This document shows positions 11,197 to 23,172 of a DNA stretch of 64,000 bases, in pieces. Under the pieces are notes generated by a model. The model saw only the letters and a program-made list of their open reading frames with translations, did no database searches and was not told the DNA's origin. The stretch covers positions 39,237,801 through 39,301,800 of the forward strand of contig NC_069111.1 in assembly GCF_025612915.1 (NCBI RefSeq). The letters are read 5' to 3'. The stretch is from Magallana angulata (Eukaryota > Mollusca > Bivalvia > Ostreida > Ostreidae). Position 1 is the first letter of the stretch, and each line of letters opens with the position of its first letter. The translations under genes and the position numbers were made by a program.

Positions 11197-14100
11197 GAAC
11201 AATAGGTATGATAAAATCAGCTTAATTGAGTCATAATACAAACAATCTGGACAATGTACAATAATACATGTAGATCCTGTATAAATAAAATCCATTTTTC
11301 CCCTGGATATTCTTATGTTTATAATCATTAGTCCCTTATCTAACAGGATGATTTTATAGTCATATCACATGTTGAGTATTGCAGTCCTCAAAAAGATCCC
11401 TTACAATTGTTTTTATATGGGATATCAAGCTACATCAAACACTGAACCTTCTTGTGAGGCCAAAGAATTGTCCTGGAGCCAAAGTCTTAACAATTATAAA
11501 GAATCATCTGGCTGATTAGTTTCTGAGAAGAAGATTTTAAAAGATTTACTCTATATATTCCTATGTAAAACTTTAACACCCCCACCCCCAATGTAGGCTC
11601 ACCCTATCCTTGGGGATCATGTTTTCACAACTTTGAATCTGCACTACCTGAGAATACTTCCACACAAGTTTCAGCTTTCCTGGCTAATTAGTTTCTGAGT
11701 AGAACATTTTTAAAGATTTACTCTATATATATTCCTATGCAAAACTTCGACCACCCCATTGTGGCCCAACCCTACCCCTGGGGGTCATGAATTTCACAAT
11801 TTTGAATCTACACTACCTGAGGAGGCTTCCACACAAGTTTCAGCTTTCCTGGCTGATTAGTTTCTGAGAAGAAGATTTTTAAATATTTACTCTATATATA
11901 TTCCTTTGTAAAACTTCGACCCCCCATTGTGGCCCCACCCTACCCCTGGGGGTCATGATTTTCACAACTTTGACTCTACACTACCTGAGGATGCTTCCAC
12001 ACAAGTTTCAGCTTTCCTGGCTGATTAGTTTCTGAGAAGAAGATTTTTAAAGATTTACTCTATATATTCCTATGTAAAACTTCGACCTCCCCCATTGTGG
12101 CCCCACCCTACCCCTGGGGGTCATGATTTTCACAATTTTGAATCTACACTACCTAAGGAGGCTTCCACACAAGTTTCAGCTTTCCTGGCTGATTAGTTTC
12201 TGAGAAGAAGATTTTTAAAGATTTACTCTATATATATTCCTATGCAAAACTTCGACCACCCCATTGTGGCCCCACCCTACCCCCGGGGGTCATGATTTTC
12301 ACAACTTTGACTCTACACTACCTGAGGAGGCTTCCACACAAGTTTCAGCTTTCCTGGCTGATTAGTTTCTGAGAAGAAGATTTTTAAAGATTTACTCTAT
12401 ATATATTCCTATGCAAAACTTCGACCACCCCATTGTGGCCCCACCCTACCCCCGGGGGTCATGATTTTCACAACTTTGACTCTACACTACCTGAGGATGC
12501 TTCCACACAAGTTTCAGCTTTCCTGGCTGATTAGTTTCTGAGAAGAAGATTTTTAAAGATTTACTCTATATATTCCTATGTAAAACTTCGACCCCCCATT
12601 GTGGCCCCACCCTATCCCCGGGGGTCATGATTTTCACAATTTTGAATCTACACTACCTGAGGATGCTTCCACACAAGTTTCAGCTTTCCTGGCTGATTAG
12701 TTTCTGAGAAGAAGATTTTTAAAGTTTTAACTCTATATATATTCCTATGTAAAATGTTGACCCCACCATTGTGGCCCCACCCTACCCCCGGGGGTCATGA
12801 ATTTCACAATTTTGAATTTACACTACCTGAGGATGCATCCACACAAGTTTCAGCATTCCTGGCTTTCTGGTTCTTGAGAAGAAGATTTTTGAAAATTTCT
12901 CGAAATTTTTCATTAATTTCTAATTATCTCCCCTTGAAAAAGAGTGTGGCCCTTAATTTTCACAACTTTGAATCCCCTTTGCCTAAGGATGATTTGTGCC
13001 AAGTTTGGTCGAAATTGGCCCAGTAGTTCTTGAGAAGATGTTGAAAATGTGAAAAGTTTACGGACAGACGGACAGACGGAGGACAGACAAAATGTGATCA
13101 GAATAGCTCACTTAAGCTTTCAGCTCAGGTGAGCTAAAAACGTTGGATTTTGAATTTGAAATTACTTACAAAATGCTCTTTTTTGATAATGATACAATTA
13201 ATGTAATCTTTTCTATTGTAAATCTAATATTCACCTGCATCGTTAGTCTTGAAGTCCACCATATCAGTAAAGTTTTCAACGTTTTCTAATAATAAAATAA
13301 CTGGATAGTAGTTGAAATTAAATAGAAAAGTTGTCTATACACGTACATGTAATGCATTAAAATATTTGTACAATCAAATTTATTGAAACAATTTCGCTTA
13401 CTTTCACATATTCCTGTTACGTTTGTAAAACCTGCACAACATTCGACGTTTTCCGCCAGGCTAGTTGATAAATTGACATTTAAAAGCAAATATATATCCA
13501 TACATTATTCCATACACCACTTAAGTATTACATCATATTAGTTTCATTTTCATTATTTTCTAAGGAAGGAGTCTTCTTATTTACAGACATACTTCTTATA
13601 TTAAGAAATTCATGAAAATTTGACACTTTCAAACAGATCATGTAAGATAATGAATCTATTAGTTTAATCAAATAGGTCAAGATCAGATTTGTTTTCCTCA
13701 CTCTAAAGGATGATACAAATAAATGCAGTTATGTAGACATCTATTTAAGATATAATGTTTCTATTCTTCATTGAAGAATATTGTTTCAATAAAGCTAAAT
13801 AGACTGATTAATCTACAGCAGTTCTGAATTGCAAAAACATGTAATATTATGATAGTTAAATTAAAAGAAAGAAAAATATTTTATCAAATTTACTTTCGAC
13901 AAGTCGAAAACCAGAAAAGACTTCTTCCTCACAATCGTTAAACGCCCATTTTAGTTATTATGTTGTATTTACCTGTTGTAACAAATATTGATCCCATGTG
14001 CACTTGTTAATATGTTGTAAGCTTTTTCCACGTAAGAACAGTTTATCAGTTTACAGGGATCTAAAAAGAGGTTTATCGTTTTTTTAAACAGTGTCACATT

Positions 14101-17100
14101 TTAAAAAATTCCATAATATTATAAAATTCTGTTTCCATTTCAAGCTGAAGGAGTACATGCATAATGACAATATATCGTTATGAACACAATAACTAGACTT
14201 TCTTAAGTAAAAGAAATGATTTCGACATTTATTTTATATTTTTGTAAAGTCACTTGATATATAGAGCGAAAAATATTGAAAGGGTGTGAATTTTAAGAAG
14301 TGAAACAGTCTTTTCATTTTTGTCCTCAATAAAAGCGGTACATAGAGTTACTTCCTCTACATTGTAATTGGTAGAAAATACATAATGTTAAAATTTAGAA
14401 ATATTTCATTAATTGAAATGTTTATTGGCGAAAGGAAGATAATTCTCTAATGATCTTTACCAAAAAATGTACGTACTAACTACATGTACGACGTACAAAA
14501 TTTCTTAAAAAGACAGAAAGACGGAAAATTGGAAAAAATAAGTAAAATGCAATGAACGAAATCGGGCTTAAAAGTAGAACTTGTTAAATCAATACTTTTT
14601 TATTCTACGTTAAAAGGATTTGTTTGGTTTTTTAATTCCCTTTTTTATGCAAATACTATTAAATTGTTTGTTATAATATGGCTTATATTAGCAAAACAGC
14701 AGTTGAAGAATAAGTAATGTTTACTTTGCTGTAATTGAAATAAATAGTCCCAATGTAAAGTTCTCACTTCTTCTTTACTCGATTTCAGCTAAAACGCATG
14801 TGATTTAGTTTATGAAGGTCGTCCGTTTTCAAGGTACGCAACCGTAATATATCAAATCCCCAAAAGTCAGGAAGGGGCTACTATTTTGTTGCCAATTTTT
14901 TTTAATTATCTGTCCAATAGCAATAATGGTGAGAGGAGCATTCAATATTTCGGAGCCATAATATTTTAAAATATATTGGAAAATAGAAGGAGTAAAATAT
15001 TGGAAAAATATAATATTTTGAATGCCTCGCTTATTATTGAGAATTGAGAAGTGCGTTTAATACTTCGCAGATAAGATGTTATAACCCTCTTCCTATAGAA
15101 ATAACTATACGAGGGGGTTAAATTTTTCAAACCTATAATCTTTGGAACCCCATTTCCAATCGTAAGAAAAAATTAAAATGGGAAATCAATGCATCGCATC
15201 TAAAATATTTTGAACACATCTTCAGTTAGAATGGAAAAGAGGAGATACAAATATTTCAATGTTCAAGGTGGTTTCATTGTTTCAAAATAAATTGACCCCT
15301 TCTCCCTCTCTTCAATGGTATTTTGAAATCCAATGGGGTTCAATATAACGCGACAATAATATTTTGAAACTCAATTCCAAAGAAAATGGAAAACAGTTGA
15401 ATTTAGGTTCAATATTTCTTGGTATCAAAATAAAACATGACAACAAAAATAACAAAATTCAACTCCGAATCTTCTTATTCTATCAGAATGGGTACGCTGT
15501 CGGTACCAGTTCCAAATAGAAAGAAAGTACCAGTTACAGTCGAAATTATTTTTTTAGGGAGGGTAAACAAAAAATAGATAGCATTAATTATTTAAAGCAA
15601 TTAATTCATTTTAAAAGTATAGAATTATATATATATAATTTCCCAATACAACAAAAAATAAATCTGCGGTTTTAAATAATCTAAAAATAATAAATAGCCA
15701 GAATAATATCACAAATTGATCCTATTTACTGCAAACGTTTTAAGAAATGAAGATAATATTTTTTCTATTGATCGACTCGATTTATTTTGGCGTATTTAGA
15801 GAATACACTTTTTGAAAGAACATCAGAAGTGTTTGATGCCGAACTTAGTACCTATATAGGATCCAATTTGAAGCGTTATCTTAATTGACGACTGTTTCAT
15901 TTTCTGGACTAAAGGAAAAGGCGACTTAGAGAAATTTCATTCATTACTGAATACTTTAAATGAATCAATACAATTTACGATGGAGAAAATGTGACAAGGA
16001 ACTTCCATTTTTAGATCTACGTATTATAAAAAATGGGTCATATATAACAACGGATTTATACTGTAAGCCCACGGATACACACCAATATCTGGATTTTAGA
16101 TCATGCCACCCTTCCCAAACAAAACGCAATATTCCGTTTAACTTAGCACGGAGAATTTGTACAATAATCACAGACAAAAACTTTAGGTCTGGAAGAATTA
16201 AAAATATTTCTGCAACTACAGAGATACCCGAAAAATTAAATCAACGCTGGAGTAAAAAGAGCGACACAAATTCCTTTACATTTTCTACGTTATCCTCGCC
16301 GGTCTTCTAATACTCGCAACAATGACGGGAAACTTCTTTTTGTTGTGACCCACAATCCAAGGAACAGAAATAGTCTAACAGACGCAAAACGACTTTACCC
16401 TATTTTAGAACAGTCAGAAAATATGAAGAAATTATTACAATCCTAGGACATAATCAGTAGCCGACGACAAGCACCGAATCTTAAACACATATTGACCAAG
16501 GCCCGATTTACAATGCGGGAGGAAGTTCCATCCAAAATGCACATCGACCCGAGATGTGGTACATGTGACTACATAAAAGAAGGAAATAAAATTCTACTAA
16601 AATCTGGGATGGAAATTCGCGCCAATTCGTCGATGAACTGTAAATCGGAAAATGTTATTTATTGTGCTATTTGTCCAACATGCAAAGAATTTTATATTGG
16701 ACAGACGGGGAAACTAAACGCGCGTGTTATTGTCCACAAGCAACAGATTAAAGACCCGAGTGTTCGTACATGTAATACTCCATGTTGTGAACATTTTGCT
16801 GAATGCGGCCAGGGAAAATTTAAATTATTCCCATTTTATAAACTTCCAAATGAAAATGAAATACTGCGCTTAGCCAAGGAAGACCACTTTATTAAATAAT
16901 TTAAACCAAAACTTAATCGCATTCAGTGAAAAAATTATTATTTGCATGTGATATTATTGAATCATTTGTAATATTTGCTATTATTTTTAATGTCGCCTTT
17001 TTGCTCTGTGACTCTAACTTTCAGCTACTTTAACGTTATTTTGCATCACAATGAAATTTTGCGTATTGCCGTTACTACGTCATTTGTACCTAACTGCCTG

Positions 17101-17176
17101 AAGAGCCAGGAATAGCGAAAACGTTTGCAGTAAATGGGATCAATTTGTGATTTTATTCTGGATATTTATTATTTTT

Positions 17177-17270
<94 letters not shown>

Positions 17271-18117
17271 CACTTTGCTTAAATAGTTAAGGAATGAATT
17301 CAATATTTATTTGTTTTATACGATATAAAATGGTTTGGGGCAGTTTACGCTTTATAAACGCGGTTTATAAAAAAGCGTAAACTGTTTCAAACCATTTTAT
17401 TTCGTATAAAACTAAAAAATATTGAATTCATTGCTTATAATTTAATATTTTTACTCTTCATTGTAGATAAAAACGGTCTGGTGACCTTTAAAATGACGTG
17501 AAATTGTAAAAAATTCAAACATAACGTTAAGCCTATTGATACGTTTTTGACGTTAGTCTTACTATGACGAAGGCAACATTCTTTATACGATATAAAATAA
17601 TTTTTTAGCCAACCAGAAAGCACGTTACAACCAGTATTTAATTATATACAAATAAAAAAAGTAAAAAATAGATAACGAAATATGAATGCATACCGAATAT
17701 ATCCACGCATCCGATTTCATTGTTACATAACTGGGTAGCAATGCAATAACATTTTGAACGGCATCCAAATCCAAAGAATCCAGTAGGACAATTTTCTGTA
17801 CAATTTACCCCATATGATCCGTAACAAGCTTTGGTTGAAAGAAATAAATGCATATTAAATAATTCCACTGCATATTTTACTTTTTAAGCAGATTGTATGA
17901 TAACTTACGTTGACAAATGCCTTCAACCATTTTATAGTCTGCAAACAAGTTCCATATGAGTTACTATAAAAGTAAGCACAGCATAATGTAAATTTATGAT
18001 TAAAGGGTTTAAAAAAAAAAGCTTTGATAACCTGTTAATCACGTCTTACCTGCACACTTCTGCACCGATCTTGACGACAAAAGAGACAAATAAGGTACAT
18101 GCATACTTAACGTCCAT
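7201..18117 (-). CDS. EGF-type single-pass receptor gene (draper/MEGF-like) with ITAM tail; one exon out of frame
   Basis: Exons read on the minus strand: 18050-18117 (start ATG at 18117, signal peptide MDVKYACTLFVSFVV), 17909-17963, 17694-17828 (EGF-like, CYGSYGVNC and GFFGFGC), 13973-14060 (LINCSYVEKAYN), 13402-13460 (ENVECCAGF), 13235-13285 and 7201-7436 (membrane segment and tail). Each has AG/GT borders. From exon 3 onward the phases agree (1,2,1,1). Exon 17909-17963 is one base shorter than its paralogue at 31791-31846, which breaks the frame: this is either a true disabling deletion or a sequence error. Introns hold a Penelope-like fossil, a minisatellite element and a TIR element. Extracellular Cys-rich modules followed by a membrane helix and an ITAM suggest a phagocytic or immune receptor; the ligand is unknown. 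The grouping of all exons into one transcript is inferred. Confidence 0.6.
7509..7583. repeat. Short hairpin, member of a three-copy family
   Basis: ATTTACCGGGTGGCAGT (7509-7525) is exactly complementary to ACTGCCACCCGGTAAAT (7567-7583). Related sequences with ACTGCCACCCGGTAAA and flanking AAAATTTACAA occur at about 51060-51115, and a diverged one at about 47290-47340. Confidence 0.75.
7728..8499. mobile_element. Non-autonomous DNA element with about 105-bp TIRs, inside a receptor intron
   Basis: The left end runs from ATAATTATTATTACTAGAAC through AAAGCTGCTTGGTCCGAT (about 7728-7830). The right end is its reverse complement (about 8403-8499). The interior of about 570 bp has no convincing transposase, and the small frames in it look like chance. 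It lies in the 5.8-kb last intron of the minus-strand receptor gene. Confidence 0.75.
8500..11164. other. Intron sequence, no exon seen
   Basis: Part of the long last intron of the minus-strand receptor. AT-rich, with a C run near 8590-8606 and a short TA/TG run near 10189-10209. No splice-consistent exon was recognised. Confidence 0.5.
11165..13137. mobile_element. Minisatellite-bearing TIR element, about 2 kb
   Basis: The left end contains GCCCATGGGCC and CGCTCACCTGAG; the right end contains CAGCTCAGGTGAGCTA, giving short inverted termini. The unique left part (about 11165-11540) is followed by eight tandem units and a unique right part (about 12900-13137) with a GGACAGACGGACAGACGG stretch. 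An inverted, partly deleted copy lies at 29281-29950, and another copy's end is at base 1. No transposase or recombinase is visible. The superfamily is unresolved; the build (unique flanks around a variable tandem core) recalls mollusc non-autonomous elements described as Helentron-related, but that is inference. Confidence 0.7.
11549..12900. repeat. Eight tandem units of 167-172 bp
   Basis: The phrase CTCTATATATATTCCTATG recurs at 11549, 11721, 11890, 12058, 12226, 12395, 12564 and 12731. Each unit also has GTGGCCCCACCCTACCCC, CTACACTACCTGAGGA and TTCAGCTTTCCTGGCT. Internal units are more alike than the first and last, as expected for unequal exchange or replication slippage. Confidence 0.9.
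14061..15672. other. Intron or intergenic, no gene seen
   Basis: AT-rich. From about 14930 to 15440 the text repeatedly returns to AATATTTTGAAA and TTCAATA phrases in both senses, suggesting a degenerate repeat. No protein similarity. Confidence 0.5.
15673..17181 (+). mobile_element. Penelope-like element fossil with GIY-YIG endonuclease, 5'-truncated
   Basis: Parts, in order: the C-terminal portion of a Penelope-type reverse transcriptase (about 15780-16310, with FLDLRI and YCKPTDTHQYL), then a GIY-YIG endonuclease region (16492-16899, with IYCAIC and FYIGQTG). The ends are inverted copies of about 60 bp (15673-15738 and 17120-17181), matching the inverted pseudo-LTRs known for this family. 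Most of the RT is missing and the remainder is broken in several places, so it is an old fossil. It lies between exons of the minus-strand receptor gene and abuts a TA repeat. Confidence 0.85.
17183..17267. repeat. (TA)n microsatellite
   Basis: About 85 bp of uninterrupted TA directly after the end of the Penelope-like fossil. Confidence 0.95.
17292..17433. repeat. Foldback element with about 65-bp arms
   Basis: AATGAATTCAATATTT and GATATAAAATGGTTT in the left arm, together with CAGTTTACGCTTT, recur reverse-complemented in the right arm. The loop is short and GC-bearing (AAACGCGGTTTAT). Confidence 0.85.
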
Positions 18118-18317
18118 ATTCATCGAAATGTTTCCAACTCTCAAGCACACTTTTAAGAACGTACATGTAAAACAAACAAGGAACTTGAAACTTTTCTAAA
18201 AATATATTTTGCAGGGCTTTTTTTCATTCTCTAATTTCCGTGGATTTTTCGTAATAACCTGTTAACATGTTGCGTAGGGATAGACTTGCGAACTATAGTT
18301 GTTATAACAGTCATTAA

Positions 18318-18659
18318 GGTACCTCACTACACCCAGACTTATACTCGTTGAAACACTACGTCACAAGATGACGATTTAAATGTTTTGTAAAACTGTTTAT
18401 GTCGTTCGATTTGGTTGTATATCGTCGTAGCTCAGTGGTTAAAGTATTGGGCTTCTGAGCCGCAGATAATGAGATCGAATCCGCCTGGAGCTTTTGTTCA
18501 TATTTACTGAATAAAATTTTCTAAAATGTAATTTTTCATCCAAAATTGCACATTTTTTGCCTATTTGACTTAAATACTTCTTATACTTTATGATATCTAT
18601 CATAATCAAGTTATTTTCTGCTGATTTGAAAAAAATATTTCAAGGTGTAGTGACCCACC
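18318..18659. mobile_element. TTAA-flanked TIR element carrying a tRNA-like sequence
   Basis: TTAA duplications lie at 18314-18317 and 18660-18663. The termini GGTACCTCACTACACC and GGTGTAGTGACCCACC are reverse complements apart from 3 mismatches. The interior (about 18424-18490) resembles a tRNA, with an A-box-like TAGCTCAGTGGTTA and a B-box-like GATCGAATCC. Related copies lie at 39264 and 44916. The TTAA target is typical of piggyBac-like elements; the tRNA core is typical of SINEs. No isotype can be assigned. Confidence 0.8.
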
Positions 18660-19179
18660 TTAAATGTATACATACTATCTATATAGTACTCTAATAAATT
18701 ACCCCGATTGCCATTTCTTGCAAATATTAAAAGTAGGACCAATGGATTTAAACAGCAAGACATTTCGACATTTTGTAAATCTTTGCTGTCTTTAATCCTG
18801 TAAATAGAAAGAGACCAAATTAGTCGGTAATACCGAGGATAAAACACTGTTTTCGTTGCATAATATTACAAAAGTGATTTTAAAAAATTTTAGTTTTCAA
18901 TGAATCAAAATTTGACTTTATTTCACCCTTTCTGGCATTTAGCAACCTAACAAATATTTTTGTATTGCCTCGGACCATAATGTCTCGACGTCATTGGATG
19001 AATCGCGTCACGTGATTGCCTTATAAATGCCTTTACACGGCAAGCGTCAAAATTTATACGGCAAAATTGCGAATGTAACGTTATTTCAGCTGATTTTTTA
19101 CACAAACGTTCAACCATACCTTTAATTTATTAAGCCCCAAAATATTTAGAGTGATCCCCATTTGCCCGTGACGTAATAT

Positions 19180-19230
19180 CACGATCATACAATGGCATCC
19201 AGGTTTGCAAAGCATTTGACGACGAAGGTA
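19180..19230 (+). other. Possible first exon, weak
   Basis: ATG at 19192 opens a short frame (MASRFAKHLTTK) that ends at an AAG/GTAAAT donor. The 200 bp upstream contain a CACGTG box and TATAAAT. No following exon was found before mobile-element sequence, so this may be chance. Confidence 0.2.
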
Positions 19231-19442
19231 AATCAAAGTACTGAAGTACTGACAGGAGTTGATTTTATCGATTATTATTTATTTTTATAATATGGATTCT
19301 CGGACTTTTCCGTCAAGAATTACGAGAAAACCTCTTATGAATCATGTTGTGTAATATTTGAAAAAAAAATTGATTTCATCAAACTATGTATCGCTATTCG
19401 AAATATTTCAAAAAGTATATGGATCCAACTAATAATGAACTC

Positions 19443-19599
19443 TAGTCTCGTTTAACCAGATGCTCGGCTGTCTCTGTTAATCTCCGACAAGTAAGAGATA
19501 CCAGGTCACATGATAGTTTGATGATGCAACCTCTAAATATAGACTAACTCTCTGGTTGTCGGAGATGTACGGAGACAGCCAATGGTTGAATGAGACTAT
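19443..19599. mobile_element. Small TIR element (MITE), about 157 bp
   Basis: Arms of about 60 bp: TAGTCTCGTTTAACC and CGGCTGTCTCTGTTAATC on the left match the reverse complement of the right side (GGAGACAGCC, GGTTGAATGAGACTA). TA lies at both borders, suggesting a TA target. Confidence 0.8.
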
Positions 19600-20504
19600 A
19601 TTGAACTTTGGCGTAGGAATACATACGACTGCAAAAAAACTTCTAAATTGTTCGAACTATATAAAATCTGACTATTTCTTAGGTATTTATAACTAAGTTT
19701 CCTTTAACAAAAATTGCTTCACCGTACATTACATCGAATTTATCGATTATTTTCATGAACTAACTCTTGTCAGCGGTGATGATTTGTGCTTCGGTCCAAA
19801 CACTGTTTCAGTTTCGGTTTGCCAGAGTAACTGCATAGGAGAGTTGATTAAAATCAACTCCCAAAAATTAGAGAATTAAGGGGTAATTAAGTAATATTGT
19901 ACAGTAAGTAACAAGCCTAATAAGTTCTTTTATCAAATCAAAGAGTCCATCAGAATAAAATATGTTTTAGTTCAGGTCTTTTTTGGATGAAAAATTATTT
20001 TCGTTTGGGTTTTTTTTTTTTGGAGGGGGGGAGGGGGTCTTTGCGTATTTATTCATATTTGACAAAAATTCTCATGCAGATATCTATTATAATATACTTT
20101 ATTGATTTATATTGTCGATATCAGCTTCTCTGGAATGGTTGGTGCTGGAACATATTCTGAATCCTCTCTGCAGTAGGTTTTGGAAATAACAGCTTCAATA
20201 TTTTGTGGCCACGATATTTTCATTTTACTTACATATCTTTTTGTAAAAATCTAAAGTCGAAGCTTTTGAAAAATCATCTTTGATGATTGTCAATATCAAA
20301 TTCTGAATTGCCGATATCTTTATATTTTTGTCCCGCAAGTTGAACGTCTTATAAAAGTCATAAGCTTGTCGATGTGATTTTTAGTCTAGCTAACTGCGTA
20401 AGCAATAGCCAGGCATTAGCTACGTTGCACCATACTGGATGTTACTGAACACCATTGAAATCGTTCTTCGCACAGTTTTAACTTAAAAGAGAACACAGAA
20501 TGTA

Positions 20505-20928
20505 CAGTACCGATCAGACCCTACCTAACACTAGAGTAAACCTCAACTAAACCCTGGGTTTACTTTTTGGGTTTATTTGGGGTTTACTCTGGGTTTACTT
20601 TTTGAAAATTTGGGTCCACTCGGGGTTTACTTTGGGTTTACTTTGAAATTGCTTTTGATGTCAACTGTATGTTTTGAAGTGTGAGGCAGACTAGTATTTT
20701 ATCTTACCATCCTACTGCCTGTAATTCCTACCCTTTGTATATTCCGTATACACAGTTAGCGTCTGCTTTCAGGGGTATACTTCTAACTGGGTTTACTCTC
20801 TGTGTCCACTCTGGGTTTACTTTGGATTTACTCTGGGTCCACTCTAGTAAACACGATGTAAACCCAGAAAGTAAACACATGGTTTAGTTGGGGTTTACTT
20901 TCTGTTAGGTTGGGGCTGATCGGTACTG
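20505..20928. mobile_element. TA-flanked TIR element with an internal TGGGTTTACT array, 424 bp
   Basis: TA lies at 20503-20504 and 20929-20930. The termini CAGTACCGATCAG and CTGATCGGTACTG are exact inverted repeats, extending imperfectly to about 53 bp. The interior contains a dozen or more variants of TGGGTTTACT. Tc1/mariner-like non-autonomous element by its target and CAGT end. No transposase. Confidence 0.85.
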
Positions 20929-20939
20929 TATATCATGTC

Positions 20940-22640
20940 AGTTGCCCAGTGTAAGTTTACATAGAAAATGACAATAACAAACCGTCAACCATCTCAAAAA
21001 TCCATAAAACGAAATACAAATTCAAAGCAGAGCAACACGGACCTCCAAAAAGATAGAGGTAGGATCAGGTGCCTAAGAGGAGTGAGCATCCTCTGCTGAC
21101 CGGTCACACCCGCCGTGTGCTCTTTGTAGTAATCGGGAAAAAACGGAAAAGTCCATAGACAATTAGGTGATTAATTGTGGTCTAACAATTAGTATGAAAA
21201 ACGTCAGTCAGCATGCGACCCAGTGGAAGATTGTATTTGCTGACAAGGTCGTTGTAACGACTATAGAACTTACGGAAAGATAACTCCAAACGAGACTGTT
21301 GATAGTCCTATTTTATCAACTTGTTTGTCAGTAGCTTGCCTCGCCTTAGAAACTGTTCATACGAAGAGGATGTCTGCGTTTCGAATTAACTGAGAGACAA
21401 AATACCATATGCAGGTGTTAAAGATATATTGCTACATAAGTAAGGAAAGTTGACTATAGAAAAATTAAAGTCATCGCGTTGATCATAAAGTGTTGTTAAA
21501 TTACCATCAAGGTCCATTTTTCAGTAAAATATCCAAATATGAGACAGATGACGCTGACTCTGTGGTATCATTTATTTAAAGTTCACTGGGATATATCGAG
21601 TCGACGTAAGAATGGAAATAACAATAAATTATTGTTAATTGATATTATGTCGTCATTACCTGAATGTTGAGTTGAAGGTCACAGCGAGTGATTTATTTTT
21701 TTCACGTACAAGTGTTTGGATAAATTCTGCTTCACAAGAAAACAAAAATAGGTCTGCTTACAATGGGGCACAATTGGTACCCATGGGAATTCCAACAGAT
21801 TGTTGAAAGACTTGAACTCCAAAAACTGCATAGATGTTGTCTATCAGAAACACAAGAATCTTTTTAATGTCAACATCAGAGTACTTGTGTGTGCAATCAG
21901 AATTGTTTTTAACAAAATAGTTTGTTAGATTTCCAATGACAAGGTAAGTACTTTTACGGCTTCCATTTTTATTGAAGAAACAACTGTCGATGATACCGAA
22001 AAGTTTAGATTTTAATTTATCATTGGGAATGGTTGTATATAGCGTTGAAAATTTGTACGTTTTGATGCTATTGATTTTGGTAAGATTTTGTGAACTCAAA
22101 GTTTCTAATTTAGTATCCACATCTGATTCATACCACTTATGGAGTATATTGTTGTACAGTACTCTTGACGTTTCTCCTTCACTACTGGAAGAATTTTAGT
22201 AAGGAGTAAAGAGAGAGGTTTGGTAGAACATTAACTGGAACCTACTATATATTTTTTTGTAAGGACTTTTTTGAAGCTTTGGAATCCAGTACAAATAAGG
22301 TAAATCAAATTAATTTTGTTTATTGGCAATATTAAAGATATCTATAACCGATTTATGATTTTGAAGTATTTCCTGCTTGGAAAGGCTGCTAGATGTGCAA
22401 GTAGGATTACCATGTGTAGAAACGAAACCTAGTTCTTTGAAAATGCAATTAGTATAATGTGCCTTACAAACAAAGACAATGTTGTTACTTGCCGTATCAG
22501 CAAGGACCAGTACATACCCGGTAGTTAAACACCACATGATAGTCTTGTTCTTTAGATAAGAGATTGAAATGTAATGCTGCTGAGCGACGGAATACATTTT
22601 AAACACTACTGGAAATATTATTCAATTAAGAGATCCCATT
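20940..22640 (-). mobile_element. Second Penelope-like retroelement fossil (reverse transcriptase)
   Basis: Minus-strand stretches resemble the RT of a Penelope-type family common in molluscs. An upstream region lies at about 22310-22606 (VFVCKAHYTNC). A finger/palm region at about 21758-22120 has FSTLYTTIPNDKLKSKLF and SVGIPMGTNCAPL. The downstream remainder runs to about 20940. It is broken in several places and clearly inactive. No GIY-YIG region was recognised in it. Family assignment is from remembered motif style, so moderate. Confidence 0.7.
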
Positions 22641-22698
22641 ATCATGCTGAGAGTACAAGTTGCTGGTGAAATGGTCTCAAGAGCGTGGACAACATTAA

Positions 22699-23172
22699 TG
22701 GGCATGGTCACGATTTTTGTCATTTTTTCCGATTTTATTGTTTACAATGCTTTAGTAAGGCATTCCTAATAGACAACCAAAATTTGAGTACTATTCGATG
22801 AGTTATAAGCAAGTTACAGAGCCTACAAATATTTGCTACATTTATGCAAACAAAACGTTTGTTTAAATTATGAAAGTTACGTAAAAAATCCAGTTTTTTT
22901 TACCTTAAATGAATGTGTTATACGTTAGGAACTCTTTATTTATGCTTAAAATGAATAAGAACATAGACAAATCAGGTTGAAAAAGATATTCAACCGGTCA
23001 ATTGAACGCATGTAAACAAAAACAGGACACGAGCCTTGATTACATGGCAAAGAATTGTGAGTCCCGTATCTTGCTTATAACTCTACGACTGACTCTCATT
23101 TGATCACTAGAAATACATTCTAAAAGCATTGAAGAAAATAAAAAAATTGACCAAAATCGTCACCATGTCTCA
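22699..23172. mobile_element. TTAA-flanked TIR element, 474 bp
   Basis: TTAA lies at 22695-22698 and 23173-23176. Termini TGGGCATGGTCACGATTTT and the complement of CGTCACCATGTCTCA continue as imperfect inverted repeats for about 110 bp, including GAGTTATAAGCAAG on both sides. No transposase. Likely piggyBac-type non-autonomous element by its target site. Confidence 0.8.

Noticed and set aside
11549-12900. CRISPR-like array
   Set aside because: Units of about 169 bp are tandem without spacers, in an animal genome; it is a minisatellite.
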